Shown here: positions 21,640 through 32,355 of the stretch, piece by piece
Numbering within the stretch: position 1 is the stretch's first letter
Layout of the letters: each line of letters begins with the position of its first letter
NCBI GenBank assembly: GCA_032718475.1
Contig: JAUCBJ010008898.1
Span: 1 to 51,472, forward strand
Source of the DNA: Nemertoderma westbladi
Taxonomy: Eukaryota > Xenacoelomorpha > Nemertodermatida > Nemertodermatidae
DNA length: 51,472 bases
Direction of reading: 5' to 3'
Made by a program: the position numbers and the translations under genes
The notes under the pieces: model-generated
What the model saw: the letters and a program-made list of their open reading frames with translations, nothing else
Told to the model about the DNA's origin: nothing
Databases searched by the model: none

Positions 21640-24400
21640 CTAAATAATCGCTAAAATAATTTTATTGGGTTTATGGAAGTAATAGCGAGTTCGAATTTCG
21701 CTAACAACTCGTTCTCTACCAGCATGGTAAAGCCTACTGTGAACATCTACAATCATCTTGATTTATATTTCAAGATTTCTAATGAGTATGGGAAACTTAG
21801 TGTCAAAGGACAATGGAGCATTAGTTAGTCTCCCTCCAACACGTATTAACCCATCTATCATTGTGCTAGAGAAACGATCCCTTAAGCACATCTGTGGATT
21901 TCTCAACAACAGGAAATACTTATCAGAATCTTCATAGCATTGCAGGAGTCTCAGTATCTGCTTATTGGTTGCTTCATGCTCCTGATAACTGATCTTCTCC
22001 GTCAGAAACCTATCCGACACTTTGTAAGTGGGAAGATCTTTAATAGCATGGACCTGTTCGGAAATCATCTGAGCGGGATCATTAGCGATCTTCGTCTTGG
22101 AATAGTGATGGTGGAAGCATCTTTTCAGATACACGACGGCCTTACAAAGCCGATTCCAAGAGCTATAATGATTTATCGCTCTCTGCAGGAGAGGTGAGAG
22201 TCACTGCAAGACATCTGGTGTTCCAGATTTCCAGTCTCTTTCTCTAATTTCTACAACAGATTTGTTTGTGGTGGGGGAGTTTAGATCCACAGCGTCGTCC
22301 CTGGAGCTGTGTAGTACAGACAGATCTATCACAGGTTTAAATAACTTTGATTTACTCGTCCGGGTTTTAGGTTTGACTTTCTCCGCTCCCTTGGCTTGTC
22401 TAATCTCAGCCGTGGTGATATGAGGAGGCCATTCATCCTCTTCTATACTCAGGAAGTCGGGTCCACTTAACCAGTCTGGAGTATCTATCAGTTCTTGCGG
22501 GGTTGCTCCTCTAGAGGCGATGTCGGCTGGATTAATCGTCCCAGGGCAATGTCTCCATTGATCTACATTAGAGCGACTAAGTATAATGGCTACTCTGTTG
22601 GTAACGAAGACACTGAACTGACAGACTTCATTGGTTATATACTCCAAAACGAGTAAAGCATCAGTCCAATAGACAGTTTTCTCCAGTGGATAGTCGATCT
22701 GTTCTGTTACATTCCGGCCGATGGTTGTAGCGTATAGAGCCGCTTATAACTCCGCACGAGGAACTCGTAGTTTGTTGTTTATCAAAGCCTTAGAGGTGAC
22801 CAAGGCAACTTTGATTCCAACCCTCAGGTAGGCTACTATACCTATTCCCATATCGTTGGTGTCTCCAAACACATGGAGTGGATAGAAATACGTGGGGAGA
22901 ACATGACCAAAATATGAACGGGAAATCGTAAAGTTCTCGATGGATGGTAGAGAATCTTCCCATTTAATCCACTTCTTTAGTAGTTCTCCCTTAAGTGGAT
23001 CATCCCACGAGTGGTTTTCAAGCCACATTTGTTGCACTAAGCTCCGAGAAACCAATATAACTGGGCTAATAAATCCCAATGGATCGAAATAAGTGCTCAG
23101 GATACTTAGACAAATCCGTTTAGTTCTAACTGGATTATCTCGCTGTTTTAATTGGAAAAACAAGATATCTCTCTCCGTGTCCCATTTTAGACCAAGTGTT
23201 TTGGTTTCCAGAAGATCGTCCTTGATGAGGTCCAGATCTTTAACACCTCGGTCTTCTACCGGGATCGATTCCAGAAACTCACGGGAGTTACTAGTGAATT
23301 TGGTTAGTCGAAATCCACCGCGTTGCAAGCACTCCACCGTTCCCTTGGCAACATCAATGGCTTCTTCCACCGATGGGAGGGACTTTAAATTGTTGTCCAT
23401 GTATATATCCCGTTTGATGTTGTCAATAACCGCTTTAGAGAAGGCGTCTCGGTTGTCATCAGCAGTGGTACGCACTACTGAACAAGCATTCGAGGGGCTC
23501 GAGATGATCTCGAAAGCCTGGATGGTCATCCAGTACTCCACCGGTTTTTGGTTGAGGTCTCCTTCACGCCACCACAGAAATCGTAGGCTGTCTCGATCCC
23601 TATCCAGCGCCTTGACTTGTAAGAACATGCCTTCTATATCCGAAGCGAAAGCGATAGAATATTGCCTCAATCTTAATAGTATTCCCAACAAGGATTGGAG
23701 TAAGTTGGGTCCCGACAACAATTCGTAGTTCAGGGATTGGCCCATGTAAAGGGCGGAGCCGTCAAACACTACCCGGACTTCGTTGGGTTTACCGGGTTTG
23801 GGAACATAATGATGAGTTAGATAATACGTTCTCTGTGTTGTGGGTGTTTCTTCCGGTACTCACTCCACGTATCCCTTATCGATAAATTTCTTCAGCTGGG
23901 TTTTGTACATTTCCCTAGCTGAAACATTGGCCGTAAGACGCCGATGTAGTTGCGTGATTCTCTTTTCCACTAAAGGTCGGTTATTTATAAAGTTGGGTTC
24001 TCGCCGTCGGAACAGAAGACCAATCTCATAGCGACCTTCATCTTTAAGAAAACGGGTAGTCGTTTCCTGAATCTGCTTGGCTCTCTCTTCCTCGACGGAC
24101 AAGGCCTTGTCGTAGGAATTAGGAATTGAGTAAAGAATCTTACAGCGTGTTCATCACGAATTTTATTGTTGTATCGATCTATCACTTCATTTAATTCGTC
24201 ATTGTAGGTGAATTGTCCGCCATGATTGATGAGATGGCACAGGTTTACTTGGTTTCGCCAAGTTTCATTTTTGGTGAGGAGGTTGATTGTATTTTCTTCA
24301 TTGTATAACTGAGTGATATCGTCATTGTCTGAGGAGTATATTGTTTCCCTCAGTTGTGGTTTCTCCCTCACTGATTTCTTCTTCCCATTCACTCACCTGA
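21640..24400 (-). pseudogene. BEL pol: reverse transcriptase, RNase H and integrase N-terminus
   Basis: Collinear minus-strand pieces carry the linker and RT start (24392-23985, 24102-23860), the RT core (23769-22744: VRVVFDGSALYMG, FASDIEGMFLQVK, and YMDNNLKS at the catalytic box), the RNase H start (HVFGDTNDMGIGIVAYL), the connection (22647-22201: PGTINPADIASRGA) and the integrase zinc-binding start (22134-21640: GLIRVGGRL, VHSRLYHAG). These are BEL/Pao hallmarks in canonical order. Single stops at 23860, 22744, 22201 and 21763 lie in one frame; frameshifts occur near 24110 and 24400. It ends at 21640, so the DDE catalytic core of integrase is missing. The second Asp of the polymerase box appears as Asn. 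Confidence 0.88.
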
Positions 24401-24521
24401 TGTATCCTCTCCTCAGGGAGTCTTTCCATTAGTGTTCTACGGGAAGGTCCAGTGAAGTACCAACCTACTCTCATTCTTCCCGCGTACGTTTGTAAGGGTT
24501 GCGGTCGAGCAGGCAGTTTTT

Positions 24522-24990
24522 CTAATGTCTCAAGCGTCTCATGCGCATTTTGCCGATTAATATCTGCACCCCTGGGTAGTCGGTGTTGAATCTAGGGATA
24601 TCATGCTGCTGTGTAAAATGGTCTTCATCCCAGTTGTAAGGTTCCACTTGGCTGTTAGCAAAGTTCTTTATCGCCACCATTTTTACCGACCTTACGCTAT
24701 GTTCTCCTAGTTCATCCTGGGGAGTGGACAACGCACCCACATAGTAATCTGTAGCTACTGTGGATTTCCAAACCTGCATAATTCCTGAAAGGTTCAACTT
24801 AGTTCGGAACTTGAGTTGTCCAGCAAAGATGTCTTCGGCTAGTTCTTTGTCGATGAATGTACCTGTGCTGCCGGAGTGAAGGAGGGCGTTTACTATCAAA
24901 CTTTTTCCTAGCCCGTGGACTCTCAGCTGCACTACAGGGAATTCCCGGATTCCGACGTTGGAAGTCGGCGCTTTCCAAGATGGTTGCCGA
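24522..24990 (-). pseudogene. BEL aspartic protease with altered catalytic triad
   Basis: The frame reads VNALLHSGSTGTFIDKEL near 24850-24890, where an aspartic protease has Asp-Ser/Thr-Gly. The codon at 24876-24878 is CAC (His); the homologous codon in copy 1 (near base 40) is GAT (Asp). The rest of the domain continues to about 24530 (VQILIGK). A protease without the catalytic Asp would be inactive, so the polyprotein could not be self-processed. The frame breaks near 24530. Confidence 0.82.
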
Positions 24991-26350
24991 TCCGGAATCT
25001 GGTCTTTCTGCTTCAGCCACTGCCGCTTTTCTTTCAGCCTCTGCCTCTGCCACTTTCCTTTCAGACTCTGCCGCTGCCGCTTTCCTTTCAGATTCTGCCG
25101 CAGCTGCTGACCTTCGGTCTGCTATTTGCTTTTTCTTTAGCTGCTCCTCTTGTTCCATAGCGATGAGGATGCTTTCATGAAATTTAGCCTGCTCCGCGGC
25201 TAATATTTCCGCATCTAACGAGTCCAACACAAATTTGGCTCCCTCACTATTAGGGTGAAGTCCAGCTAGCCGTCTCCTTAGCTCTTTGTCACCTATAAAT
25301 CGTTGATAGTCCGACAGATAGATGTGAATAAGTGAAATCTATCTATTCTATCTCTATCTATACTATTATTGAATAAATGTCAATAATAGATGCATCCTTC
25401 TTCTGAGGTTTCTCGGATATAGCTTCGCTTTCCATCTGAGAAAAGGTAGCGTCTGTTGATTCTCCATGGGTCATGCGCTCGGTTAGCTGAGCTTTCCATT
25501 GTGTCGTTCCCTGGACTTTTAGACTCACCCGTTGGAACCAAGTTTTTACAGCTACTTGCAACGACGTGTCTTGGCTTCTCTTCGAAGCTTCTTCAAAGGC
25601 CGAAAGGATTAGTCTGATCCGTAAAATTCGCTCTCGTACTTGATAAAGCAGCTCTCCCTGCTCTTGAGGTCCTTGACGTTGTTGAAACAGGTGTTGCTCT
25701 AAGCGCTCCAAAGAGCTGAAGAATCCCTGAACATATCCTGCTGCCGACCTCTTCCACACAGCTGGATCTCGAGTGTCCCTTACTACTCCCATCCTGTATA
25801 AGTCCTCCCAGGCAGCTTCCGATAAGTTAAACGGGAGTCCGGGTCCGGGGAAATTCCATTGCGTCTCAACAATAGACTTCAGTTCCTCCCTCGTGTATCC
25901 CGCATAACTGTCCCTGGTCGATTGCTTACTTCTCGCCCAATCGATTTGATGTTCTTCCACAGCGATCAATACTCTAGTGAGTACGGCTCCAGGAAGAATT
26001 AGAAGTGGATCTGGATAAACCGCTTCTGCCATCCTTGCTCCGATTTCGGGTGTCAACTCTACAGTGTCTGAACTACTGGAGTTATCGGGCTGCTGAGAAA
26101 TAAGTTCTCGGTTCGGGTGCTGCTGCTGTTTAACAGCTGCCTCTTGGTCCCGCTTGACTTGAGCCCTAGTGCTTATGATAGACCTATGGTGCTTTACTAG
26201 CCTAGGGTCTGATACTACTACTGTAGGGATGACCTTTCTTACAGTAGGAGGGGACTTGGACTTCGGTCTCAGATTTTCTACACTCCTATCTGAGTCACAG
26301 ACTGTTCTTTCTAGGAGACTATCTGACAGTGTTTGCTCTGTGTCAGCCAT
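24980..26350 (-). pseudogene. BEL gag remnant with internal deletion
   Basis: From ATG 26350 (MADTEQTLSDSL) 330 codons match the N-terminal gag of copy 1, including the WNFPGPG motif. Near 25325-25385 an inserted TATC-rich stretch of about 50 bases brings a stop. The frame resumes in another phase at 25230 and reads a Glu/Arg/Lys/Ala coiled coil. At about 24990-25010 it jumps directly to sequence that in copy 1 lies just before the protease (near 125). About 2.3 kb of gag, covering the capsid-like domain and all three zinc knuckles, is missing. Confidence 0.85.
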
Positions 26351-28311
26351 GATTTATGTTACAGTTGAATGCCTACTACTATAACGACAGTTAAAGTAAG
26401 TCTAGTAATTCAGTATCAACTGTAAGCCTAGTAATTAATTACCGATACCGTTACTCAATGTAACGTGATATATATATAATATATTAAAATACCGGTATAC
26501 ACTTATAGTATATATATAAGTATTATTATAGACTAGGATTAGTTACAGAATACCGGTATATAATTTCAGCCTAAATTTATATAAATATATATAATAAGCC
26601 TACCGTAAATACCGGTAATGTCAATTATTTTATAATAACTGAATTTCTGAATTTTAGGGTTACTTCCCTTTTACTTGTTACTGTTATTAAGCAGTAGTCC
26701 AACTGATATTAAGACCTAATTGATGTATAACAGGCCTATTATTTTATAAATCGGTTGAGTTGATTTATAATATATATATATATACCCGTACAATGGGTTT
26801 TTGACAATATTTGAAATAAATGTTATTATTTCTGGGTAAGGGGGTCACTACACAGAAGCTAAACGCTCTCAGTGGAGTGCTACCTGTTAGACACTAAAAT
26901 GAATAATTCTACTTTACTAAGTTACTTATCACTACAAATTACTTACAATTAATGTTTGAGATTACAATCTCTAAATAAATGACAACAAGTTACACGTACA
27001 ATTTGTTAGGGTAATTTACAAGAAATCTACAAACCAGTCTAACAAGGAGTTAGAATTTCTGGTTCTTACAAACTGACAGGAACTACAGTATTTGAAAACA
27101 ATAAAGCAGTAATAAGTAAATTGCGTTGTCTAGATAAGAAGATACCACCGTCTGATGACTTATAGTCTTAGTTCTATAAGTACTACGTAATGTACCCGGA
27201 GTGTCCTTACCTAGAAGTTAATTACCGCAGCCAACCAGAGCTAACGTGCCTATTAACCACTTTACAACATAAATATACTGCCTACACACTAAATTACTTT
27301 CGGAAAGTACTGTACTCTAAACCCTAAATTAGGTACAAGTACTTATACAACAAATAACCGCAGTTAAATATACTTGTACAGCCAAAAGAACCACGGTATC
27401 TGCTGGAGTGACTGGAGCACAAAATCACCAGTCTTTACCTACGCCAAGCAGCCCTGATGTAGTACCGGGGTTAATTTAACTATAACGGTATGTATAACAA
27501 GCACAATTACTGTAGCAATAAACTTGGGGGTTGTAGGTTGCGAATACTCGCATAGAATCTGAATAATAAATATTACGCTACCCGTGCAGACTATACAAAC
27601 AAAACACAGACCTAATGCTGGCAGACTACTGTCAAGCCTAAATAAACTACCGTATATGCAGACTCCGAAATGGTTAGTTAGTAGGCGTTCTAACCGAGTA
27701 GTATGACTTATTCTTTCGGGGGGATTTGCCTTACAACACTGGATGCCCCCACCTTCCTAACTATTACTTTATCGGACAGACACTCTACACAAACTGCAAT
27801 CGCTTCAGACCTAACAACAGTTAGACTTCAATCCGGCCTACAAATTATTTATACAATCTGAGCAGGCTTACACGCCTTCTGCTCAATATTACACTTACAG
27901 ATAAAACTGACAGAAATAAGTAAAATCCCAATAAAAAACCAGGGCTGCAGTCCCCGATTAAATATCAAGACCTACCGGTATATAATTATCAAAATCGAAT
28001 AATACTGCTGTACCTGTAAGTACCGGTTTGGGTAGTAGGGTAGTTAGGCCTACAGCTCACCGTCCGACCGGTACCATTGACTTTATTGCCTACGGTGCAA
28101 TAAAGAAATTAAATCTATTATTGTTCTTACCAGAACAATAGACAAATATTTATTGCCTACTGTGCAATCAAGAGTTAAAATCTATTATTGTTCGCGCTTT
28201 TAGACCTTTAGCAGTTCAACCTGCCAATTTTAAGTGTCCTCTTATTTATAAATCGACTTTAGCCTATATCAATTATTTATTGTACTGAAGTTACATCCAC
28301 CGAAGCGCGAT
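26351..28311 (-). other. long non-coding leader of composite element
   Basis: It is homologous to 3845-6190 but shorter, because the three tandem duplications seen there are single here. ACCGGT sites recur. Near 28085-28190 a different short duplication is present (ATTGCCTAC, GTGCAAT, TCTATTATTGTTC twice). No reading frame. Confidence 0.72.
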
Positions 28312-29352
28312 CATTCAGCCACAGTTAAGGGAGACTGGATTCGGATGCCTTGAAAGTTATTGCGGTGCAGACCTACTGTATTATTCGATTGATCGTTACT
28401 ATATAATCTCTGACAAATATATTTACTTTCGGGGAAATATTAACAGTTCCTTTAGGACGTGGACGTAGGACGTTTAAGTATAAAAACAGAGTTATGACTT
28501 ATACTAATCACAACTAGATGGCTACTGAGTTTCGTAAATAGCGCATTCTTTAGGAGATGCTTTATTATCTGTCACACTACTTCACACGACTTCACACTTC
28601 TTCACACGACTTCACACTACTTCACACTGATCTGCCGACCATCACTGAATTTGATCATATATAAGGAGGATCGCAACTGAAACATGTAGGGATTATGAAA
28701 TAGCATTTAGTTCACACAAAAACCACTATAATGTAAGTCGCAATTGCTACCGGTAACCTGTTCCTCTCACCTTCAGTAATCAAGAAGATTGGGGGTTTTA
28801 TCATTATTCATCGGCATTCTCCAAATATATCAGCAATATACATCAATACAATAACAATTAATAACAGAAGTAAAATAATGCGGTAAACAGTCAGTAGGTG
28901 TTACGTAATGCATTGAGTTTAGTAATGTTCCATGAGTAATGTTGACTTGCGGTGATTCAGTGTATCCAGTAGTTGAATTGCAGATAATAGATTTACGTTC
29001 TTATAATCAAAGCCATCAGATGTTTAGGCCAAAGTCTGAAACTTCCAAAACAGAAGTACAGAAGAATTCCAAGCCGGTTCTTAGGCTCAGAAAAGGTAAA
29101 CAAAGACCGTAATGCATTGCGCGGTTTTCCATAGGCCCTTGTCCAACATAAAGTGAAATCGCTCTGATTGGCTGAGCAGAACAAAGAGGTTCCACGTTTA
29201 CAGGAAACCAGCTGACAGATTTCGTCATCTGAGCTCCAATCTTTTAGAGTATTATGCGCATTGCAGCAAAAATGACTTATTATGTCCGCCAAAGCACCCA
29301 CACTGCGCATTGCGGGGAAAAATGACTTGTTATGTCCGCAAAAGCTTTTACA
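28312..29352 (-). repeat. 5' LTR of composite element (subfamily A)
   Basis: On the minus strand it starts TGTAAAAGCTTTTGCGG at 29352. It is nearly identical to 14664-15704. CCAAT box at 29167-29171, TATATATG near 28662, and an ACTTCACACx array at 28575-28628. Base 29353 is already the first base of the 49-bp minisatellite. Confidence 0.85.
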
Positions 29353-30577
29353 GGGTGTGTAGAGTGAGAGAATGGCGTGATGTCATGAGTATCGGATAGA
29401 AGGGTGTGTAGAGTAAGAGAATGGCGTGATGTCATGAGTATAGGATAGAAGGGCGTGTAGAGTGAGAGAATGGCGTGATGTCATGAGTATAGGATAGAAG
29501 GGCGTGTAGAGTGAGAGAATGGCGTGATGTCATGAGTATAGGATAGAAGGGCGTGTAGAGTGAGAGAATGGCGTGATGTCATGAGTATAGGATAGAAGGG
29601 CGTGTAGAGTGAGAGAATGGCGTGATGTCATGAGTATAGGATAGAAGGGTGTGTAGAGTGAGATAATGGCGTGATGTCATGAGTATAGGATAGAAGGGTG
29701 TGTAGAGTAAGAGAATGGCGTGATGTCATAAATATAGGATAGAAGGGCGTGTAGAGTGAGAGAATGGCGTGATGTCATGAGTATAGGATAGAAGGGCGTG
29801 TAGAGTAAGAGAATGGCGTGATGTCATAAATATAGTATAGAAGGGTGTGTAGAGTGAGAGAATGGCGTGATGTCATGAGTATAGGATAGAAGGGCGTGTA
29901 GAGTGAGAGAATGGCGTGATGTCATAAATATAGGATAGAAGGGCGTGTAGAGTGAGAGAATGGCGTGATGTCATGAGTATAGGATAGAAGGGCGTGTAGA
30001 GTGAGAGAATGGCGTGATGTCATAAATATAGGATAGAAGGCCGTGTAGAGTGAGAGAATGGCGTGATGTCATGAGTATAGGATAGAAGGGTGTGTAGAGT
30101 AAGAGAATGACGTGATGTCATAAATATAGGATAGAAGGGAGTGTAGAGTGAGAGAATGGCGTGATGTCATAAGTATAGGATAGAAGGGCGTGTAGAGTAA
30201 GAGAATGGCGTGATGTCATAAATATAGTATAGAAGGGTGTGTAGAGTGAGAGAATGGCGTGATGTCATGAGTATAGGATAGAAGGGCGTGTAGAGTGAGA
30301 GAATGGCGTGATGTCATAAATATAGGATAGTAGGGCGTGTAGAGTGAGAGAATGGCGTGATGTCATGAGTATAGGATAGAAGGGCGTGTAGAGTGAGAGA
30401 ATGGCGTGATGTCATGAGTATAGGATAGAAGGGTGTGTAGAGTAAGAGAATGGCGTGATGTCATAAATATAGGATAGAAGGGCGTGTAGAGTGAGAGGAT
30501 GGCGTGATGTCATGAGTATAGGATAGAAGGGTGTGTAGAGTGAGAGAATGGCGTGATGTCATGAGTATAGGATAGAA
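29353..30577. repeat. 49-bp minisatellite, left block, 25 units
   Basis: Exactly 25 units of GTGTGTAGAGTGAGAGAA, TGGCGTGATGTCATGAG and TATAGGATAGAAGG. Variable positions are c/t in GcGTG, GTGAG/GTAAG, and CATGAGTATAGG/CATAAATATAGG. No stop-free coding frame spans it. Before the LINE insertion it was continuous with 32356-38917. Confidence 0.97.
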
Positions 30578-32355
30578 ATCGATCAATCTGCTTACTGGGC
30601 GGAAAAGCCAACCAACCACCAAGGTTAAGGCTGAATCACCAGCCGATCGCCTCAATGGTTGGAAAGCCCACTTTGAAAGGCTCCTCAATAATGACAGGGT
30701 ATTGCCTGATAACTTTATAGAAGTAAAAGTGTCTGAGTCTGTACTCCCAGATATTCCCATTGGCGATATCTCCTTTGCAGAAGTGAAGGCTGCTGCAAAG
30801 AGCATTAAGACCAATCGTGCCAGTGGAGTAGATGGTGTTCCCCCTGAGGTCTTTAAAATACCTGAGTGTTTAAAGCTCATCTATCCCATCATAGTAGACA
30901 TGTACCGTACAACAAGAGTCCCACAAGAAATGAAAACAAATAAGTTGGTGCCAGTTCCCAAGAAGGGCAACCTAACACTCTATGGTTCTTTTCGGGGAAT
31001 CTCATTGATCTCGATTGCTGCAAAACTATACAATAGAATTCTATTAAATCGCATCAGGGATCCCATTGAGAGACTGCTACGTGGAAATCAGAATGGGTTC
31101 CGTAAAGGTCGTGGGACCATGGAGCCCATTTTGGCACTTAGAAGGATAATTGAAGAGTTATCAAAAAAGAAAGACAGGCATCTGGCTGTTATCTTTGTTG
31201 ACTTCTTCAAGGCCTTTGATTCAGTCTCTCGCTCACGTATGTTCAGCATACTTTCATTATATGGGATTCCTGATGAAATTATTGCAGCAATCAGATCAGT
31301 ATACGATGGTTCGACAACATTTGTGTCTACTGTTGATGGTGACACAGAACCATTTGAAGTGTTATGGGGCGTCCTCCAAGGAGACACACTTGCACCATTC
31401 TTGTTCATTATTGTGGTTGACTATGTTCTACGCATGTCCTTAGATCATCATAATGATGATGGGGTGATGATAACTCCACCTACTGGCTCCAGAAGTCGAG
31501 GAAATCCTGCCAAGTACCTAACTGATCTAGACTTTGCTGATGACTTAGGAGTACTCTCAGAATCATTAGAGGGAGCCCAGCGGCTCCTCAGCTCATTAGA
31601 ACATGCTGCTTCTAGTGTTGGTCTTTTTATTAACTCCAGAAAGACCAAAATTCTGACAGTTAACTTTGAAAGTCCTCAGCAAGTCTCTGATCGGATGAGC
31701 ATAAGCTCAAAGGATGGTATGCTTGAGCATGTGGACGACTTCTGTTACCTGGGATCATGGATTCGGAAGTCAGGTGAGGACCTTCGAATACGTAAGGGAA
31801 AGGCATGGGCAGCCTTGAATAGGCTTTCCAGGATTTGGAAGTCACCTAGAATTAATCGGAAACTTAAGGTCCGATTATTCAGAGCAGCAGTAGTTCCAGT
31901 ACTCCTCTACGGGAGTCCATGCTGGGCTCTAACTGCTGAGGACACCAAATCTCTGGATGGCACATTCACAAGAATGCTACGCCGGGTACATTGTGTCAAG
32001 TACAATGCACACATCTCCAACCAGACACTATATAACATTGGAGGTGTCTCATTGGTTCCCCCAAGCTTGACACTTGAACAAAATCGCCTCCGCTTTGCAG
32101 GACATTGCTTTCGCCGTGAGGACCAGCCAGTGCATAATCTTGTACTTTGGCAGCCTCATGGAATGAATAAGCATGGTGGACAGCCCATGACTTTCTTGAG
32201 ACGCATCTTAAAGGACACTGGCCTTAAAGATGCGGATGATCTAGCAAATGTCATGGGTGATAGGGAGTTGTGGCGGTGCAATTTTGTTGACAAGCCGGCA
32301 CAGCATTCTTAAAAATGCAGCTGCAATGCAGCATGCCGATCCTAGTAGTAGTAGT
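30578..32355 (+). mobile_element. LINE family 1, 5'-truncated copy inside the minisatellite
   Basis: It starts in the linker before the RT, lacks the endonuclease, and ends in CCTAGTAGTAGTAGT. ATGAGTATAGGATAGAA (17 bases) stands at 30561-30577 and again at 32356-32372, so the array phase is repeated: a true target-site duplication. 5' truncation, a short-repeat tail and this duplication are the marks of target-primed reverse transcription. Confidence 0.95.
30702..32312 (+). CDS. LINE family 1 reverse transcriptase, intact frame
   Basis: 536 codons without interruption. RT landmarks in order: NRASGVDGVPPEVF (residues ~38-51), GSFRGISLISIAAK (~95-108), FVDFFKAFD (~165-173, first catalytic Asp), GVLQGDTLAP (~223-232), LDFADDLG (~276-283, catalytic Asp pair). 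A C-terminal region follows with YLGSWIRKSG and a Cys/His-containing end (HCFRREDQPVH). The frame is open upstream to the 5' junction, so the first Met at 30702 is not the original start, and the endonuclease is missing. Because the frame is free of the lesions in the copy at 10893-14660, this insertion is younger. Without its own promoter and endonuclease it is probably not mobile. Confidence 0.9.
   Translation: MPDNFIEVKVSESVLPDIPIGDISFAEVKAAAKSIKTNRASGVDGVPPEVFKIPECLKLIYPIIVDMYRTTRVPQEMKTNKLVPVPKKGNLTLYGSFRGISLISIAAKLYNRILLNRIRDPIERLLRGNQNGFRKGRGTMEPILALRRIIEELSKKKDRHLAVIFVDFFKAFDSVSRSRMFSILSLYGIPDEIIAAIRSVYDGSTTFVSTVDGDTEPFEVLWGVLQGDTLAPFLFIIVVDYVLRMSLDHHNDDGVMITPPTGSRSRGNPAKYLTDLDFADDLGVLSESLEGAQRLLSSLEHAASSVGLFINSRKTKILTVNFESPQQVSDRMSISSKDGMLEHVDDFCYLGSWIRKSGEDLRIRKGKAWAALNRLSRIWKSPRINRKLKVRLFRAAVVPVLLYGSPCWALTAEDTKSLDGTFTRMLRRVHCVKYNAHISNQTLYNIGGVSLVPPSLTLEQNRLRFAGHCFRREDQPVHNLVLWQPHGMNKHGGQPMTFLRRILKDTGLKDADDLANVMGDRELWRCNFVDKPAQHS

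Larger units (their letters stand above)
14664..29352 (-). mobile_element. composite BEL-like LTR element with an extra long reading frame (copy 2)
   Basis: Two direct LTRs of about 1.04 kb (14664-15704 and 28312-29352) bound about 12.6 kb. They differ at roughly 20-25 positions by eye, near 2%. Between them, in minus-strand order: leader 28311-26351, gag remnant 26350-24980, protease, RT/RNase H and integrase start down to 21640, non-coding DNA 21640-20025, and an unrecognised frame 20025-15783. The extra frame sits where env or accessory genes occur in LTR elements. The element is defective: gag core and knuckles deleted, protease Asp replaced, integrase core missing, many stops. A target duplication cannot be read because the left edge meets a LINE and the right edge meets the minisatellite. 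Confidence 0.75.

Noticed and set aside
23093-23728. 211-codon plus-strand frame
   Set aside because: It is the antisense of the BEL RT core, which has all the expected motifs on the minus strand.
28300-28330. A defined primer-binding site after the LTR
   Set aside because: No stretch beginning TGG with a convincing match to a tRNA 3' end could be recognised by eye in any of the copies.
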